DNA of 64,000 bases from Flavobacterium cerinum (lineage in GTDB: Bacteria; Bacteroidota; Bacteroidia; Flavobacteriales; Flavobacteriaceae), in NCBI RefSeq assembly GCF_004028155.1, contig NZ_SBII01000002.1, positions 310,001-374,000 of the forward strand, written 5' to 3'. Position numbers and translations under genes: made by a program. Positions 16,664-25,050 of this stretch are shown here, in pieces. The notes under the pieces were generated by a model. The model saw only the letters and a list, made by a program, of their open reading frames with translations, had not been told where the DNA came from and made no database searches. Numbering within the stretch: position 1 is the first letter of the stretch; every line of letters starts with the position of its first letter.

Positions 16664-17125
16664 ATGAAAAAAATTGCGATGGTATGTCTTGTACTATTTG
16701 GTGTTTTAGGATGTCAAAGTGATGACAAAGAAGAAATTGTAAAAGAGGACAGTACGCCTGTTGCTATTGAATTTGAAACAATAAAACAGGGGAATCTTAC
16801 TAATAACCTATCAGTTCCTGGGAATTATACATTACGTACCGTTGATCAATGGGTCGATTTTCAGGTTACGGCAAATTTTTTTGATGATTTAAGGTTTGAT
16901 ATAGATACTTACAATGTTTATGAGATGTTTGCTGTTCTTGATGACGTAAAAGAAACTACTGGATATAGTATTGAGATCAAATCCATTTCTAAAGTAGATG
17001 GTAAACTAATAGTTACCGTTCAAAGGTATAATCCTGAATTAGGGGAGAACATTTTTAATAAAGTTAGTCAACCTTATCATATTGTGAAATTGAGAAAGAC
17101 TGGATTGCCTGTGGTGTTTAAATAA
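16664..17125 (+). CDS. PrcB_C-like lipoprotein, copy 2
   Basis: A 153-aa paralog of the preceding gene. It has the same plan: lipoprotein signal with LGC, an acidic tether (QSDDKEE), a variable middle, then YSIEIKSISKVDGKLIVTV and PYHIVKLRKTGLPVVF. The two are clearly related at the ends but differ strongly in the middle, which points to an old tandem duplication with diverging partners. A weak box TAGTTTCG upstream could be its own promoter. A bidirectional terminator follows. Confidence 0.75.
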   Translation: MKKIAMVCLVLFGVLGCQSDDKEEIVKEDSTPVAIEFETIKQGNLTNNLSVPGNYTLRTVDQWVDFQVTANFFDDLRFDIDTYNVYEMFAVLDDVKETTGYSIEIKSISKVDGKLIVTVQRYNPELGENIFNKVSQPYHIVKLRKTGLPVVFK

Positions 17126-17146
17126 ATTCTTTTAGTTTAATACTCA

Positions 17147-17184
17147 TTAATAAAACAGCCCCTATTAAGGGGCTGTTTTATTAA
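17147..17184. terminator. Bidirectional terminator
   Basis: Perfect 16-bp arms (TTAATAAAACAGCCCC and its complement) with a TATTAA loop; it overlaps the stop codon of the convergent TonB gene. Confidence 0.9.
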
Positions 17185-18014
17185 TGAACTTTTATTGTAA
17201 TTGGGAGATTATATGCGGTTCTTACAGCTTTGCCGTTTTTCATACCAGGTTTCCATTTAGTTGTTATAGACTTTAATACCCTTACAGCTTCTGCGCCCAT
17301 GCCTAAACCTGGGTCGCGGGTTGCTTTTATAGCGGTTAGGCTGCCATCTATTTCTACGACAAAAGAAACATAAACTTTCATTGTTCTTGCAACATCAACC
17401 TCAGGGGTTCTAAATTTATGAGCAACCTGATCGTAAAATTCCTGAATACCACCTGGAAATTGAGGAGCCACATCTACAAAGGTTTCAATAGTGCCGCCAC
17501 CGCCACCACCTGAATTTAGTGTAAGACCAGTATCTGTTCCCGGAGGAGTGCCTGTTGGCGCTGTTCCGGTTAGAGTTCCGTTAGAGTCTCCTGCACTTGT
17601 TGTAGAGCCTGCATTTGTGTTAAGTACAGTATTGGTGTCAGGTATGTCAGTAGGAGTTGGGTCACTTGTTGCTACGAGCGATGTGTAAGCAACTGTTGGT
17701 TGAGAAGATGTAGTTCCTCCTGTCGGTTTTGTAACTGCTGGTTTGGGCTGTTCTACTGCTAAAGGCTCAATATCTACGAGTACTGTTGTTTGTGGTAAGG
17801 TTAAAGATGAGTCTGAAACAATAGCTTCATCCTTAAAGTAATTTATCATTGCTGGAATAGCAACTAAAGCACACATAAGCGAGATTCCTGCAACAAGAGC
17901 AATTCCTGTTGTTTTAGAGTCATCACGGCGCAATTGATAAGCGCCATAGTCTTTGTTTCTGCCTTCAAAAACAAGATCGATCCATCCTTGGTTTACAATG
18001 CTGACTTTTGACAT
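17181..18014 (-). CDS. TonB-family energy transducer
   Basis: A 277-aa TonB protein. A cytoplasmic N-terminal segment (about 1-35, with VFEGRNKDYGAYQLR, typical for Bacteroidota TonB) is followed by one membrane helix (about 36-60), a long Pro/Thr/Ser/Gly-rich periplasmic linker (about 80-175), and a C-terminal TonB domain with QFPGGIQEFYDQV and KVYVSFVVEIDG. It should transmit proton-motive force from an ExbB/ExbD pair to TonB-dependent receptors. No exbBD or receptor gene is next to it, so its receptor is unknown. Confidence 0.9.
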   Translation of the reverse strand: MSKVSIVNQGWIDLVFEGRNKDYGAYQLRRDDSKTTGIALVAGISLMCALVAIPAMINYFKDEAIVSDSSLTLPQTTVLVDIEPLAVEQPKPAVTKPTGGTTSSQPTVAYTSLVATSDPTPTDIPDTNTVLNTNAGSTTSAGDSNGTLTGTAPTGTPPGTDTGLTLNSGGGGGGTIETFVDVAPQFPGGIQEFYDQVAHKFRTPEVDVARTMKVYVSFVVEIDGSLTAIKATRDPGLGMGAEAVRVLKSITTKWKPGMKNGKAVRTAYNLPITIKVH

Positions 18015-18137
18015 AATAAGGTGATTTTGGGTTGTTAATAGCTTTTATTTACTAAAACGATTTCGTGTAAGAGATTATTGTAATAAATATCATAAATATT
18101 TAAAAATTAAATAATCTCTATTGAAGTTCCTAATTTT

Positions 18138-18145
18138 TATCTTTG
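18138..18145 (+). promoter_or_regulatory. -7 box for metallo-beta-lactamase gene, 4 bases from start
   Basis: TATCTTTG ends 4 bases before the ATG at 18150 (GCATTATG). A possible leaderless transcript; no well-spaced -33 TTG (nearest gives 14 bases). Confidence 0.55.
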
Positions 18146-18149
18146 CATT

Positions 18150-18890
18150 ATGAAAAAGATATTTATTTTAATTCTAGCTGCGTTATTCCCGGTTTTGGCA
18201 ATAGCTCAAAAAGGAAATACAAAACTAAAGTTTGCAAAGGTTACCGATAACATTTATACCTATACTACTTACCACTTTTTTTCAGGAAATCCTTTTCCTT
18301 CTAACAGTGCTTATTTACTAACCAATGATGGAGTTGTGCTTTTTGACACTCCGTGGGATGAAACACAGTTTCAACCGCTTTTAGATAGTATTGAAAAAAG
18401 GCATAATAAAAAAGTAGTGATGTGTATTGCTACTCATTTTCATGATGATAGCTCGGCAGGGCTTGAATATTATACCGGTAAAGGAATTAAAACCTATACT
18501 TCTAAACATACAAAAGAGTTGGCTGTTAAAAATGGTAACAGCCAGGCGAAGTATACTTTTGAAAAAGATACTGTTTTTAATGTAGGTGGTTATCGTTTTG
18601 AAACTTTTTATCCGGGCGAAGGACATAGCCCTGATAATATTGTAATATGGGTAGAAAAAGATAAATTCCTTTTTGGAGGATGCTTTCTTAAAAGTATCGA
18701 AAATAATGATTTAGGGAATCTTGAAGATGCTAATACCAATGTATGGAGTGAATCACTTTTTAAACTTATGAAGAAATATCCCAAGCCCAATTATACCGAA
18801 ACCGGACATTTTTCTGGTTCCAAAGGCTGGAAGTCGGTTAAGCATACCTTAGAGCTTGTTCGTAAGTATAAAAACAAAGAGAAAGGATAA
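18150..18890 (+). CDS. Subclass B1 metallo-beta-lactamase
   Basis: A 246-aa exported zinc enzyme with signal peptide MKKIFILILAALFPVLAIAQ. All B1 zinc ligands are present: His96, His98 and Asp100 in THFHDDSSAG, His159 in GEGHSPDN, Cys178 in FGGCFLKS, and His220 in ETGHFS. DTPWDETQ is also typical. B1 enzymes hydrolyse penicillins, cephalosporins and usually carbapenems in the periplasm. Chromosomal B1 enzymes are a known trait of several flavobacterial genera. No mobile element is nearby and base composition matches neighbours, so it looks resident. Activity and spectrum cannot be told from sequence. Confidence 0.9.
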   Translation: MKKIFILILAALFPVLAIAQKGNTKLKFAKVTDNIYTYTTYHFFSGNPFPSNSAYLLTNDGVVLFDTPWDETQFQPLLDSIEKRHNKKVVMCIATHFHDDSSAGLEYYTGKGIKTYTSKHTKELAVKNGNSQAKYTFEKDTVFNVGGYRFETFYPGEGHSPDNIVIWVEKDKFLFGGCFLKSIENNDLGNLEDANTNVWSESLFKLMKKYPKPNYTETGHFSGSKGWKSVKHTLELVRKYKNKEKG

Positions 18891-18895
18891 AAGGA

Positions 18896-19459
18896 TTACT
18901 TTTTTGTAATGATTTCTGCCAGTAGTTTTTTAGCTCTTAGTAATTTTACCTTTACATTGTTTAAAGGTTCACTAAGCTGATCGGCGATTTCCTGATAGCT
19001 CAGTTCCTGAAAATAACGCAGCTGTATTACTTCCTGGTATTGCGGTTTCATCTGTTTAATACATTCTAACAAACTAGACAGGTTTTGTTCCTTAATAAGT
19101 TTGTCCTCAGGAGAAGGAGAGGTGTCGGCTACATTGTAAGCCTGGAGGTCTTCCTCATCAGTAATCTCTATAAATAGAGACGAACGTTTTTTACGCAGTA
19201 AATCGATATGTACATTTTTCGCAATGGCAATTAGCCAGGTATTAAATGCATATTCAGGATTATAAGTAGCGATCCGGTCAAATGCTTTAGCAAAAGTTTC
19301 TATAACAATGTCTTCACTGTCGGTTTCGTTTTGAGTACGCTTCAGCATAAAACCATAGACCTCATTCCAAAAAAAGTCCAATAAAAAAGTAAAGGCAACC
19401 TGGTCGCCCTTTTTTGCCTTTTCTATATTATTTTGTATGATTTGTGAGGTTATTTCCAA
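18896..19459 (-). CDS. Sigma-70 family RNA polymerase sigma factor (ECF type)
   Basis: A 187-aa ECF-like sigma factor: region 2 (about 20-90, with DSEDIVIETFAKAF and FNTWLIAIAKN) and region 4 (about 120-180, with YQEVIQLRYFQELSYQEIADQL). It should direct RNA polymerase to its own promoter set. No anti-sigma gene is adjacent. Its start lies 10 bases inside the upstream glycosyltransferase gene, so the two are translationally coupled, which hints at an envelope-related role. Its stop is 5 bases from that of the convergent beta-lactamase gene, with no terminator in between. Confidence 0.92.
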   Translation of the reverse strand: MEITSQIIQNNIEKAKKGDQVAFTFLLDFFWNEVYGFMLKRTQNETDSEDIVIETFAKAFDRIATYNPEYAFNTWLIAIAKNVHIDLLRKKRSSLFIEITDEEDLQAYNVADTSPSPEDKLIKEQNLSSLLECIKQMKPQYQEVIQLRYFQELSYQEIADQLSEPLNNVKVKLLRAKKLLAEIITKK

Positions 19460-20556
19460 TGTGATGGTTTTGAGAACAGGTTGGTAAAGAACACATTCAG
19501 TTGAGTGAAGATAAGAATAATTTCTATAACCGGATACCAGTAAACAGTATCTTTTTCCTGTAGTTTAGCTGCACTGTAACCCATAGTTGTCCAGCTTGCA
19601 ATATAGCGTACTACAATAACAGGAACAACAAACATCCAGTTAAACTGTAATGCAAGAAGTAGTATGGCTAATAGTAAAAATGCCAGTTGCGACATAAAGA
19701 ACAATCTAAGCTGAAACTTGTCAAACGGACGTAAAAAGCGAGCAGTAAATACCTGTCTTCTCTTTTGAGAATGCCATGCTTTAAATGTTTTTTTAGGCTC
19801 AGTATAAGTAAAACTTTCCGGCGTATAGCAAATTGTAGTATTCTTTTTAGTAGCTGCCTGATTAAGGAATAAAGCATCTTCACCCATACGGATGTTCATG
19901 TGGTCAATATATCCGTTTACTTTAAAAAATTCTTCCTTTTTGTAAGCAAGATTTCTTCCTTCGCCAGAGAATGGCCTTCCAGCTTTTGCCCAGGCAAAGT
20001 ATTGAGTAGCGGTAAGCATATTATCAAAACGGATAATAGTATTAAGCAGTGATTTTTTTACTTTTTCATAACCGCCATAACCTAATATGATCGTTTTACT
20101 CATAGTAAACTGAGACGTCATTTTTGTTATCCAGTCTCTTGAAGTAGGGTAACAGTCGGCATCAGTAAATAAAAGATATTCTTTTCGGGCCGCTTTTATA
20201 CCTAAGGTAAGGGCATATTTTTTATTACCCCAAAACGCTTCATTGTTGGCTACTTTTACCAGTTTGATATTTGAGTATTGTTTTTCAAATTCTTCAAAGA
20301 CGTCTAACGTTTCATCGCTTGATGCATCATCTATAAGTACAATTTCGAAATCTGGGTAATTTTGTTCGGCCAATAAAGGAATGAATTTCTTAACCTTTTC
20401 GGCTTCGTTCTTAGCACACACAATTACCGAAACGGGTATGCGTTTAGGGTTTGCCGTCTGAGGTTTTATAAAAGCAAATTTTCCGAATATCCCCAGGTAG
20501 TATACCAGTTGTATTAGAGTAATTCCGATAAAAATGTAAAAAATAATGTTTAGCAT
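19450..20556 (-). CDS. Membrane-bound family 2 glycosyltransferase
   Basis: A 368-aa inverting GT-A glycosyltransferase with one N-terminal membrane helix (about 2-24) and two or more C-terminal helices (from about 285). The catalytic domain shows VSVIVCAKNEA, VLIDDASSDET, the DxD-type FTDADCYP and the QKRRQVFTARF region near the acceptor site. It probably transfers a sugar to a lipid or polysaccharide at the inner membrane. Two -7 boxes lie upstream (20588-20607). Downstream it overlaps the sigma factor gene by 10 bases. Donor and product unknown. Confidence 0.88.
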   Translation of the reverse strand: MLNIIFYIFIGITLIQLVYYLGIFGKFAFIKPQTANPKRIPVSVIVCAKNEAEKVKKFIPLLAEQNYPDFEIVLIDDASSDETLDVFEEFEKQYSNIKLVKVANNEAFWGNKKYALTLGIKAARKEYLLFTDADCYPTSRDWITKMTSQFTMSKTIILGYGGYEKVKKSLLNTIIRFDNMLTATQYFAWAKAGRPFSGEGRNLAYKKEEFFKVNGYIDHMNIRMGEDALFLNQAATKKNTTICYTPESFTYTEPKKTFKAWHSQKRRQVFTARFLRPFDKFQLRLFFMSQLAFLLLAILLLALQFNWMFVVPVIVVRYIASWTTMGYSAAKLQEKDTVYWYPVIEIILIFTQLNVFFTNLFSKPSHWK

Positions 20557-20587
20557 ATAGGCTAATTGGGGGTTATGTTTTCGAGCG

Positions 20588-20607
20588 CAAATTTACGTTC
20601 AAATATA
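20588..20607 (-). promoter_or_regulatory. Two -7 boxes upstream of glycosyltransferase-sigma operon
   Basis: On the minus strand TATATTTG (20600-20607) and TAAATTTG (20588-20595) occur 4 bases apart; both match TAnnTTTG, so two start points are possible. Confidence 0.5.
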
Positions 20608-20626
20608 GTTAGACCACAAAAAATAT

Positions 20627-21640
20627 TTAAATTATATTCACTTCTGCTTCAATGCTGATTCCGAAGTTTTCTAAAACGGTTTTTTGTATGTTTTTAGATA
20701 ATTCTAAAATTTCCTGCCCGGTTGCGTTGCCATAATTTACCAGTACTAATGCCTGTTTGGTATGTACACCAGCGTCGCCAAAGCGTTTACCTTTAAAACC
20801 GCTCTGTTCAATAAGCCAGCCGGCAGGTACTTTTACTAAGGTGTCGCTAACAGTATAATGTGGCATTAATGGATGTTCTGCGTGGGCTTTTTCAAAATCT
20901 TCAATTGGAATGATAGGGTTTTTAAAGAAGCTCCCACTATTTCCCAGTTCTTTAGGATCAGGCAATTTACTGTGGCGAATGGCTGTTACAGCATTGCTCA
21001 CATCTTTAATAGTAGGTGTGGTAATGCCATTGTTAGCCAGTTCAGCAGTAATATCTCCGTATGATGTATTTATTTTATGATCGCTCGTAGTAAGCCTGAA
21101 GATTACCGATACAATTACATATTTATCTTTTAGCTGGCCTTTAAAAATGCTTTCGCGGTAAGCAAACTCGCATTCTTCTTTGGTAAAGGTTTTTATTTGC
21201 TGCGTAGCAATATCCATAGCCTCACAGGAAACAAAAGTATCTTTGATCTCAGTTCCATATGCACCAATATTCTGGATAGGGGTGGTGCCTACATTACCGG
21301 GAATAAGCGACAGGTTTTCCAATCCGCCAAGGTTTTGGTCTATCGTATATAATACAAACTCATGCCAGTTTTCTCCGGCCATAGCCTTTACATTGGCGTG
21401 GCTACCTTCTCTTGATACGACCTCTTTACTTTTAAGATCTACATGGATTACCAATGCATTAATATCCTGAGTTAGCAGCATGTTGCTGCCTCCGCCTAAT
21501 ATAAATAACTTTTTATCCTTATTTTCTTTGAGCACCTGTGCAAGTTCAGCAACAGTATGCACCTGTACAAATTCTTTAGCAAAAGCACTGATGCCAAAAG
21601 TATTGTGGTTTTTTAAAGGGTAATGAGAAGCAATTTCCAT
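20627..21640 (-). CDS. murB: UDP-N-acetylenolpyruvoylglucosamine reductase MurB
   Basis: FAD enzyme that reduces enolpyruvyl-UDP-GlcNAc with NADPH to UDP-MurNAc, the second committed step of peptidoglycan synthesis. The 337-aa length fits the E. coli-type MurB. Visible are the FAD-binding LFILGGGSNML, the LIPGNVGTTPIQNIGAYG core, the catalytic Ser in GNSGSFFKNP, and a C-terminal Glu in the EAEVN end. A -7 box lies at 21667-21674. The neighbouring same-strand gene ends 47 bases upstream. Confidence 0.95.
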   Translation of the reverse strand: MEIASHYPLKNHNTFGISAFAKEFVQVHTVAELAQVLKENKDKKLFILGGGSNMLLTQDINALVIHVDLKSKEVVSREGSHANVKAMAGENWHEFVLYTIDQNLGGLENLSLIPGNVGTTPIQNIGAYGTEIKDTFVSCEAMDIATQQIKTFTKEECEFAYRESIFKGQLKDKYVIVSVIFRLTTSDHKINTSYGDITAELANNGITTPTIKDVSNAVTAIRHSKLPDPKELGNSGSFFKNPIIPIEDFEKAHAEHPLMPHYTVSDTLVKVPAGWLIEQSGFKGKRFGDAGVHTKQALVLVNYGNATGQEILELSKNIQKTVLENFGISIEAEVNII

Positions 21641-21666
21641 GATAAAAGCGTAGTTGTTTTGTGATG

Positions 21667-21674
21667 CAAAAGTA
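21667..21674 (-). promoter_or_regulatory. -7 box for murB
   Basis: TACTTTTG on the minus strand, 26 bases before the murB ATG. Confidence 0.5.
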
Positions 21675-21687
21675 AAGTTTTAAAACC

Positions 21688-22359
21688 TTATTCGGTAGTA
21701 AGGCCGCGGTTTAAAAAATCAACCAGTGGTTTTAGTACTAATAGTTTTTTAGCCGTTTCAGTAATGAAATCTTTACTAGTGAAATCTTTATCAGATAGTT
21801 TAGCCGTTGCGGTAAAGCTTTTTAGTTTAAGGAAAGCTATAGCAGGATGGTCTTTATCATAATCTTTAGGTGATGTTTTAAGTGTATTCTTCTCGTCACT
21901 GTCAAGGCCATTATAAAGTTTTTTAAATTCCAGAGCGGCTACAATTTCTTCAAGATCCTCGTAGAAGCCATCGATTTCACGGCGTATTTTTTTAAGGTCA
22001 TTGGCATCCGGCATATGAATACCTGCCGCAATGAACCCTGCGCCTTTTTCTATATGCACATAATATCCGGCAAGATTATCGCTTTTTGAACCCGGGCTTA
22101 TCCATATGCCCATATTGGTTTTATAAGGTGATTTATCTTTAGAGAAACGAATGTCTTTATTAATACGGAACGAGCAGTCTTTAAATTCCAAATGGCTAAG
22201 AGTAGAATCGCTTTTGCTTAGCTCGGCAATAAATGCTTCGGTAATTTGTTTGTATTCTTTCTTAAAACCGGCATATCGATCCTGATTTGCCTGAAACCAG
22301 TCACGATAATTATTTTCTTTTAAGTCGTCTAAAAATAGTAGGGTATCTTTTGATATCAT
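21688..22359 (-). CDS. DUF2461 domain protein
   Basis: A 223-aa protein of the DUF2461 (TIGR02453) family, recognised by the N-terminal FLDDLKENNYRDWFQAN, the FRINKDIRFSKDKSPYKTNMG core and GYYVHIEKGAGFIAAG. The family is widespread in Bacteroidota and has no established function. No signal peptide, so cytoplasmic. It sits between recF and murB on the same strand, with 56 bases to recF; cotranscription with recF is possible. Confidence 0.88.
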   Translation of the reverse strand: MISKDTLLFLDDLKENNYRDWFQANQDRYAGFKKEYKQITEAFIAELSKSDSTLSHLEFKDCSFRINKDIRFSKDKSPYKTNMGIWISPGSKSDNLAGYYVHIEKGAGFIAAGIHMPDANDLKKIRREIDGFYEDLEEIVAALEFKKLYNGLDSDEKNTLKTSPKDYDKDHPAIAFLKLKSFTATAKLSDKDFTSKDFITETAKKLLVLKPLVDFLNRGLTTE

Positions 22360-22415
22360 AACGCTGTTTATGTTATAATAAATGTATGATTTTTATTTTA
22401 TCCAGCCATGTTAAG

Positions 22416-23495
22416 TTACATGTTAAAGATAGTGTAACTCTGGTGGGTTGTTTTAATGATAGCTTCAGTACGTTCAGAATGGGTATCAGATATAAATATC
22501 TGTCCAAAAACCTTATCGTCTATCATTTGTACGATCTTAGAAACCCTGGTTTCATCCAGTTTATCAAAAATATCATCAAACAGTAAAATAGGGAGCACGC
22601 CGCTTTGTTTTTTAATAAACTCAAACTGAGCAAGCTTTAATGCTATTAAAAACGATTTCTGCTGTCCCTGCGACCCGAATTTCTTAATTGGATGTCCGTC
22701 TATCTCAAATAAAAGATCGTCTTTGTGGATGCCTACGCTGGTATATTGTAAAACACGGTCACGCTGCAGGCTTTCATCAAAAAGAGTTAACAACCTTTTA
22801 GCATGCAGGTGGCTGTCATAAACCAAACTCACATTTTCGGCAGAATTAGTGATCTGCTGATGGTGTTTATTGAAGATAGGAATAAAATCTTCCAGAAACT
22901 GTTTTCTTTTTTCAAACAAACCATGACCCAATCCGTCCAGCTGTTCATTATATATAGATAAAGTGTCTTTGTCAAACTTATGATTAAGGGCAAAGTACTT
23001 TAAAAGAGCATTGCGCTGCGCTACAACCTTTTGGTAATTGATAAGTTCCTGCAAATAAGAAGAGTCCTGCTGTGATATTACAGTGTCAATAAATTTCCTT
23101 CGGGTTTCACTGCCTTCTACAATAAGATCATTGTCAGACGGGGATATAATAACAAGCGGAATAAATCCTACATGTTCTGAGAATTTATCGTAAATCTTGC
23201 CGTTTCGCTTCAATACTTTTTTCATTCCCTTCTTCAGGCTGCATACAATTTGCTCTTTTCGGCCCTCTTTTTCAAAAATACCGTCTATTACAAAAAATTC
23301 TTCACCATGTTTTATGTTTTGTACGGCAAGGGGGTTAAAATAACTTTTACCATAAGCAAGGTGGTATATGGCATCGAGTACATTTGTTTTGCCTACGCCG
23401 TTTTTCCCAGTAAAACAGTTGATTTTAGGGTCAAATTCATAATTTGCCTCGGCAATATTCTTATAATTTAATAAAGATAAATTCCTTAAGTACAT
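22416..23495 (-). CDS. recF: DNA replication and repair protein RecF
   Basis: SMC-like ATPase of the RecFOR pathway that helps load RecA on gapped DNA. The 359-aa protein shows Walker [10 protein letters not shown] near residue 30, the signature [16 protein letters not shown], and Walker [13 protein letters not shown] near the C-terminus. The N-terminal [13 protein letters not shown] is the standard family start. Divergent from the TPR gene at 23641. Not located next to dnaA/dnaN as in many other phyla, which is normal for Bacteroidota. Confidence 0.95.
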   Translation of the reverse strand: MYLRNLSLLNYKNIAEANYEFDPKINCFTGKNGVGKTNVLDAIYHLAYGKSYFNPLAVQNIKHGEEFFVIDGIFEKEGRKEQIVCSLKKGMKKVLKRNGKIYDKFSEHVGFIPLVIISPSDNDLIVEGSETRRKFIDTVISQQDSSYLQELINYQKVVAQRNALLKYFALNHKFDKDTLSIYNEQLDGLGHGLFEKRKQFLEDFIPIFNKHHQQITNSAENVSLVYDSHLHAKRLLTLFDESLQRDRVLQYTSVGIHKDDLLFEIDGHPIKKFGSQGQQKSFLIALKLAQFEFIKKQSGVLPILLFDDIFDKLDETRVSKIVQMIDDKVFGQIFISDTHSERTEAIIKTTHQSYTIFNM

Positions 23496-23611
23496 TTGGT
23501 AAATGGATTCCTGATTGTGAGAACCTTGTATAAATTAGGGCTTTTTTTGAGAGAAGGCGCAAATTATCGAAAAATATCTACAAAAGGTATTTTAATATTC
23601 AATAAAAATTT

Positions 23612-23619
23612 TATTTTTG
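23612..23619 (+). promoter_or_regulatory. -7 box for TPR-ribH operon
   Basis: TATTTTTG, 21 bases before the ATG at 23641. Confidence 0.5.
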
Positions 23620-23640
23620 CCACTCACTAAAATAAGATAA

Positions 23641-24414
23641 ATGGCAACGTATAACAAACGAGGGTATAAAGCTCCAAAACCTACAGAGATCAATGAAGTT
23701 GAACCTGAAGAAACTTTTGACGGTAAAAGTACTACCGCAGAAGTATTTAATACATTAGACCAGGGCGCTTCTAAAACAGAAGAGTGGGTAGCCAAAAACC
23801 AGAAAGGTATTTTCATCATTGTTGGTATTATTGCTGTTGCTATGGTTTCTTATTTGGTTTATGATAAATTTTTAGCAAGTCCAAAAGAAGATACCGCTGC
23901 AGATGATATGTTCCAGGCACAACAGTACTTTACACAGGCTGTAGATGCACCTGCTGCAAATGATTCTCTTTATAACCTAGCCCTTAAAGGAGGTGAAGGT
24001 AAATTAGGATTTCTTGGAATAATAGAAAACTATTCTGGTACAGATGCTGCAAACCTTGCACATTACTATGCAGGTACAGCATACCTGAACACAGGTAAAT
24101 ATAAAGATGCAGTACAGCACCTTGAAGAGTTTAAATCTAAAGATGATGTTTTAACAGCTATGGCTAAGGGCGCTACCGGTGATGCTTTTGCTCAGCTTAA
24201 ACAAAACGACGAAGCACTTAAGTATTATGCTGCTGCTGCAAAAGCAAGTGATAATGATTTAACTGCACCACGTTTCCTTTTTAAAGCAGGTACTATAGCA
24301 CTTGCTCAAAACAAAAAAGCAGACGCGCTTAAGTTCTTTAAAGAAATACAGGAAAAATATAGCTCATCGGCAGAAGGCGCAAGCATTGATGCTTATGTTG
24401 CAATGGCTGAATAA
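23641..24414 (+). CDS. TPR protein with membrane anchor, YfgM-like
   Basis: A 257-aa protein with an N-terminal cytoplasmic segment of about 55 residues, one membrane helix (IFIIVGIIAVAMVSYLVY, about 58-76) and a periplasmic tetratricopeptide region (about 95-250, with repeats such as LAHYYAGTAYLNTGKYKDAV). The layout resembles YfgM/Anc-SecYEG proteins, which bind the Sec translocon and periplasmic chaperones; that role is inferred. It is separated from ribH by 2 bases, so they are in one operon, a pairing common in flavobacteria. Confidence 0.85.
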   Translation: MATYNKRGYKAPKPTEINEVEPEETFDGKSTTAEVFNTLDQGASKTEEWVAKNQKGIFIIVGIIAVAMVSYLVYDKFLASPKEDTAADDMFQAQQYFTQAVDAPAANDSLYNLALKGGEGKLGFLGIIENYSGTDAANLAHYYAGTAYLNTGKYKDAVQHLEEFKSKDDVLTAMAKGATGDAFAQLKQNDEALKYYAAAAKASDNDLTAPRFLFKAGTIALAQNKKADALKFFKEIQEKYSSSAEGASIDAYVAMAE

Positions 24415-24416
24415 AT

Positions 24417-24908
24417 ATGGCTACAGTAAATAAAAATTTATCACAGTACGATAAAAACACAGTCCCAAACGCGAAAGATTTTCGGTTTGGGATTGTTGTT
24501 TCTGAATGGAATGAAAATATAACCTCTGGTCTTTATAAAGGAGCTGTAGAAGCATTGCTTGAAAATGGGGCACAGCAGGGAAATATTATATCATGGGATG
24601 TTCCCGGCAGTTTTGAACTTATTTATGGTTCTAAAAGAATGCTGGAAACTCAAAACGTAGATGCCGTTATAGCAATAGGCAGCGTAATACAGGGAGAAAC
24701 CAAACATTTTGATTTTGTATGCGAAGCTGTTGCACAAGGGATTAAAGATCTTAATGTACAAACAGACATACCGGTTGTATTTTGTGTACTTACCGATAAT
24801 AACCTGCAGCAGGCTATAGACCGAAGCGGAGGAATTCATGGTAATAAAGGTACCGAAGCCGCAATTGTGGCTATAAAAATGGCTTTCTTAAGAGAACAGA
24901 CAAAATAG
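24417..24908 (+). CDS. ribH: 6,7-dimethyl-8-ribityllumazine synthase
   Basis: Condenses 5-amino-6-ribitylamino-uracil with dihydroxybutanone phosphate, the penultimate step of riboflavin synthesis, and forms large icosahedral or decameric shells. The 163-aa protein has the family motifs VVSEWNENIT, WDVPGSFEL, AIGSVIQGETKHFDFV and GIHGNKGTEAA. Operon with the TPR gene; strong terminator after it. No FMN riboswitch is seen upstream of the operon. Confidence 0.95.
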   Translation: MATVNKNLSQYDKNTVPNAKDFRFGIVVSEWNENITSGLYKGAVEALLENGAQQGNIISWDVPGSFELIYGSKRMLETQNVDAVIAIGSVIQGETKHFDFVCEAVAQGIKDLNVQTDIPVVFCVLTDNNLQQAIDRSGGIHGNKGTEAAIVAIKMAFLREQTK

Positions 24909-24930
24909 TATAAAGCACTTACTGCTTGTA

Positions 24931-24962
24931 AAAAGCCTTCCCATTTGGGAAGGCTTTTTTTT
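24931..24962 (+). terminator. Intrinsic terminator after ribH
   Basis: Perfect 12-bp stem AAAAGCCTTCCC / GGGAAGGCTTTT, ATTT loop, T run. Confidence 0.9.
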
Positions 24963-25050
24963 GATACCCAAGTTAAAATTATATCTAAGAGTCTGTAACA
25001 ATTACTGCATATTTTGCGACTATTATGTCAATCAATCAGAAACAAAAATT

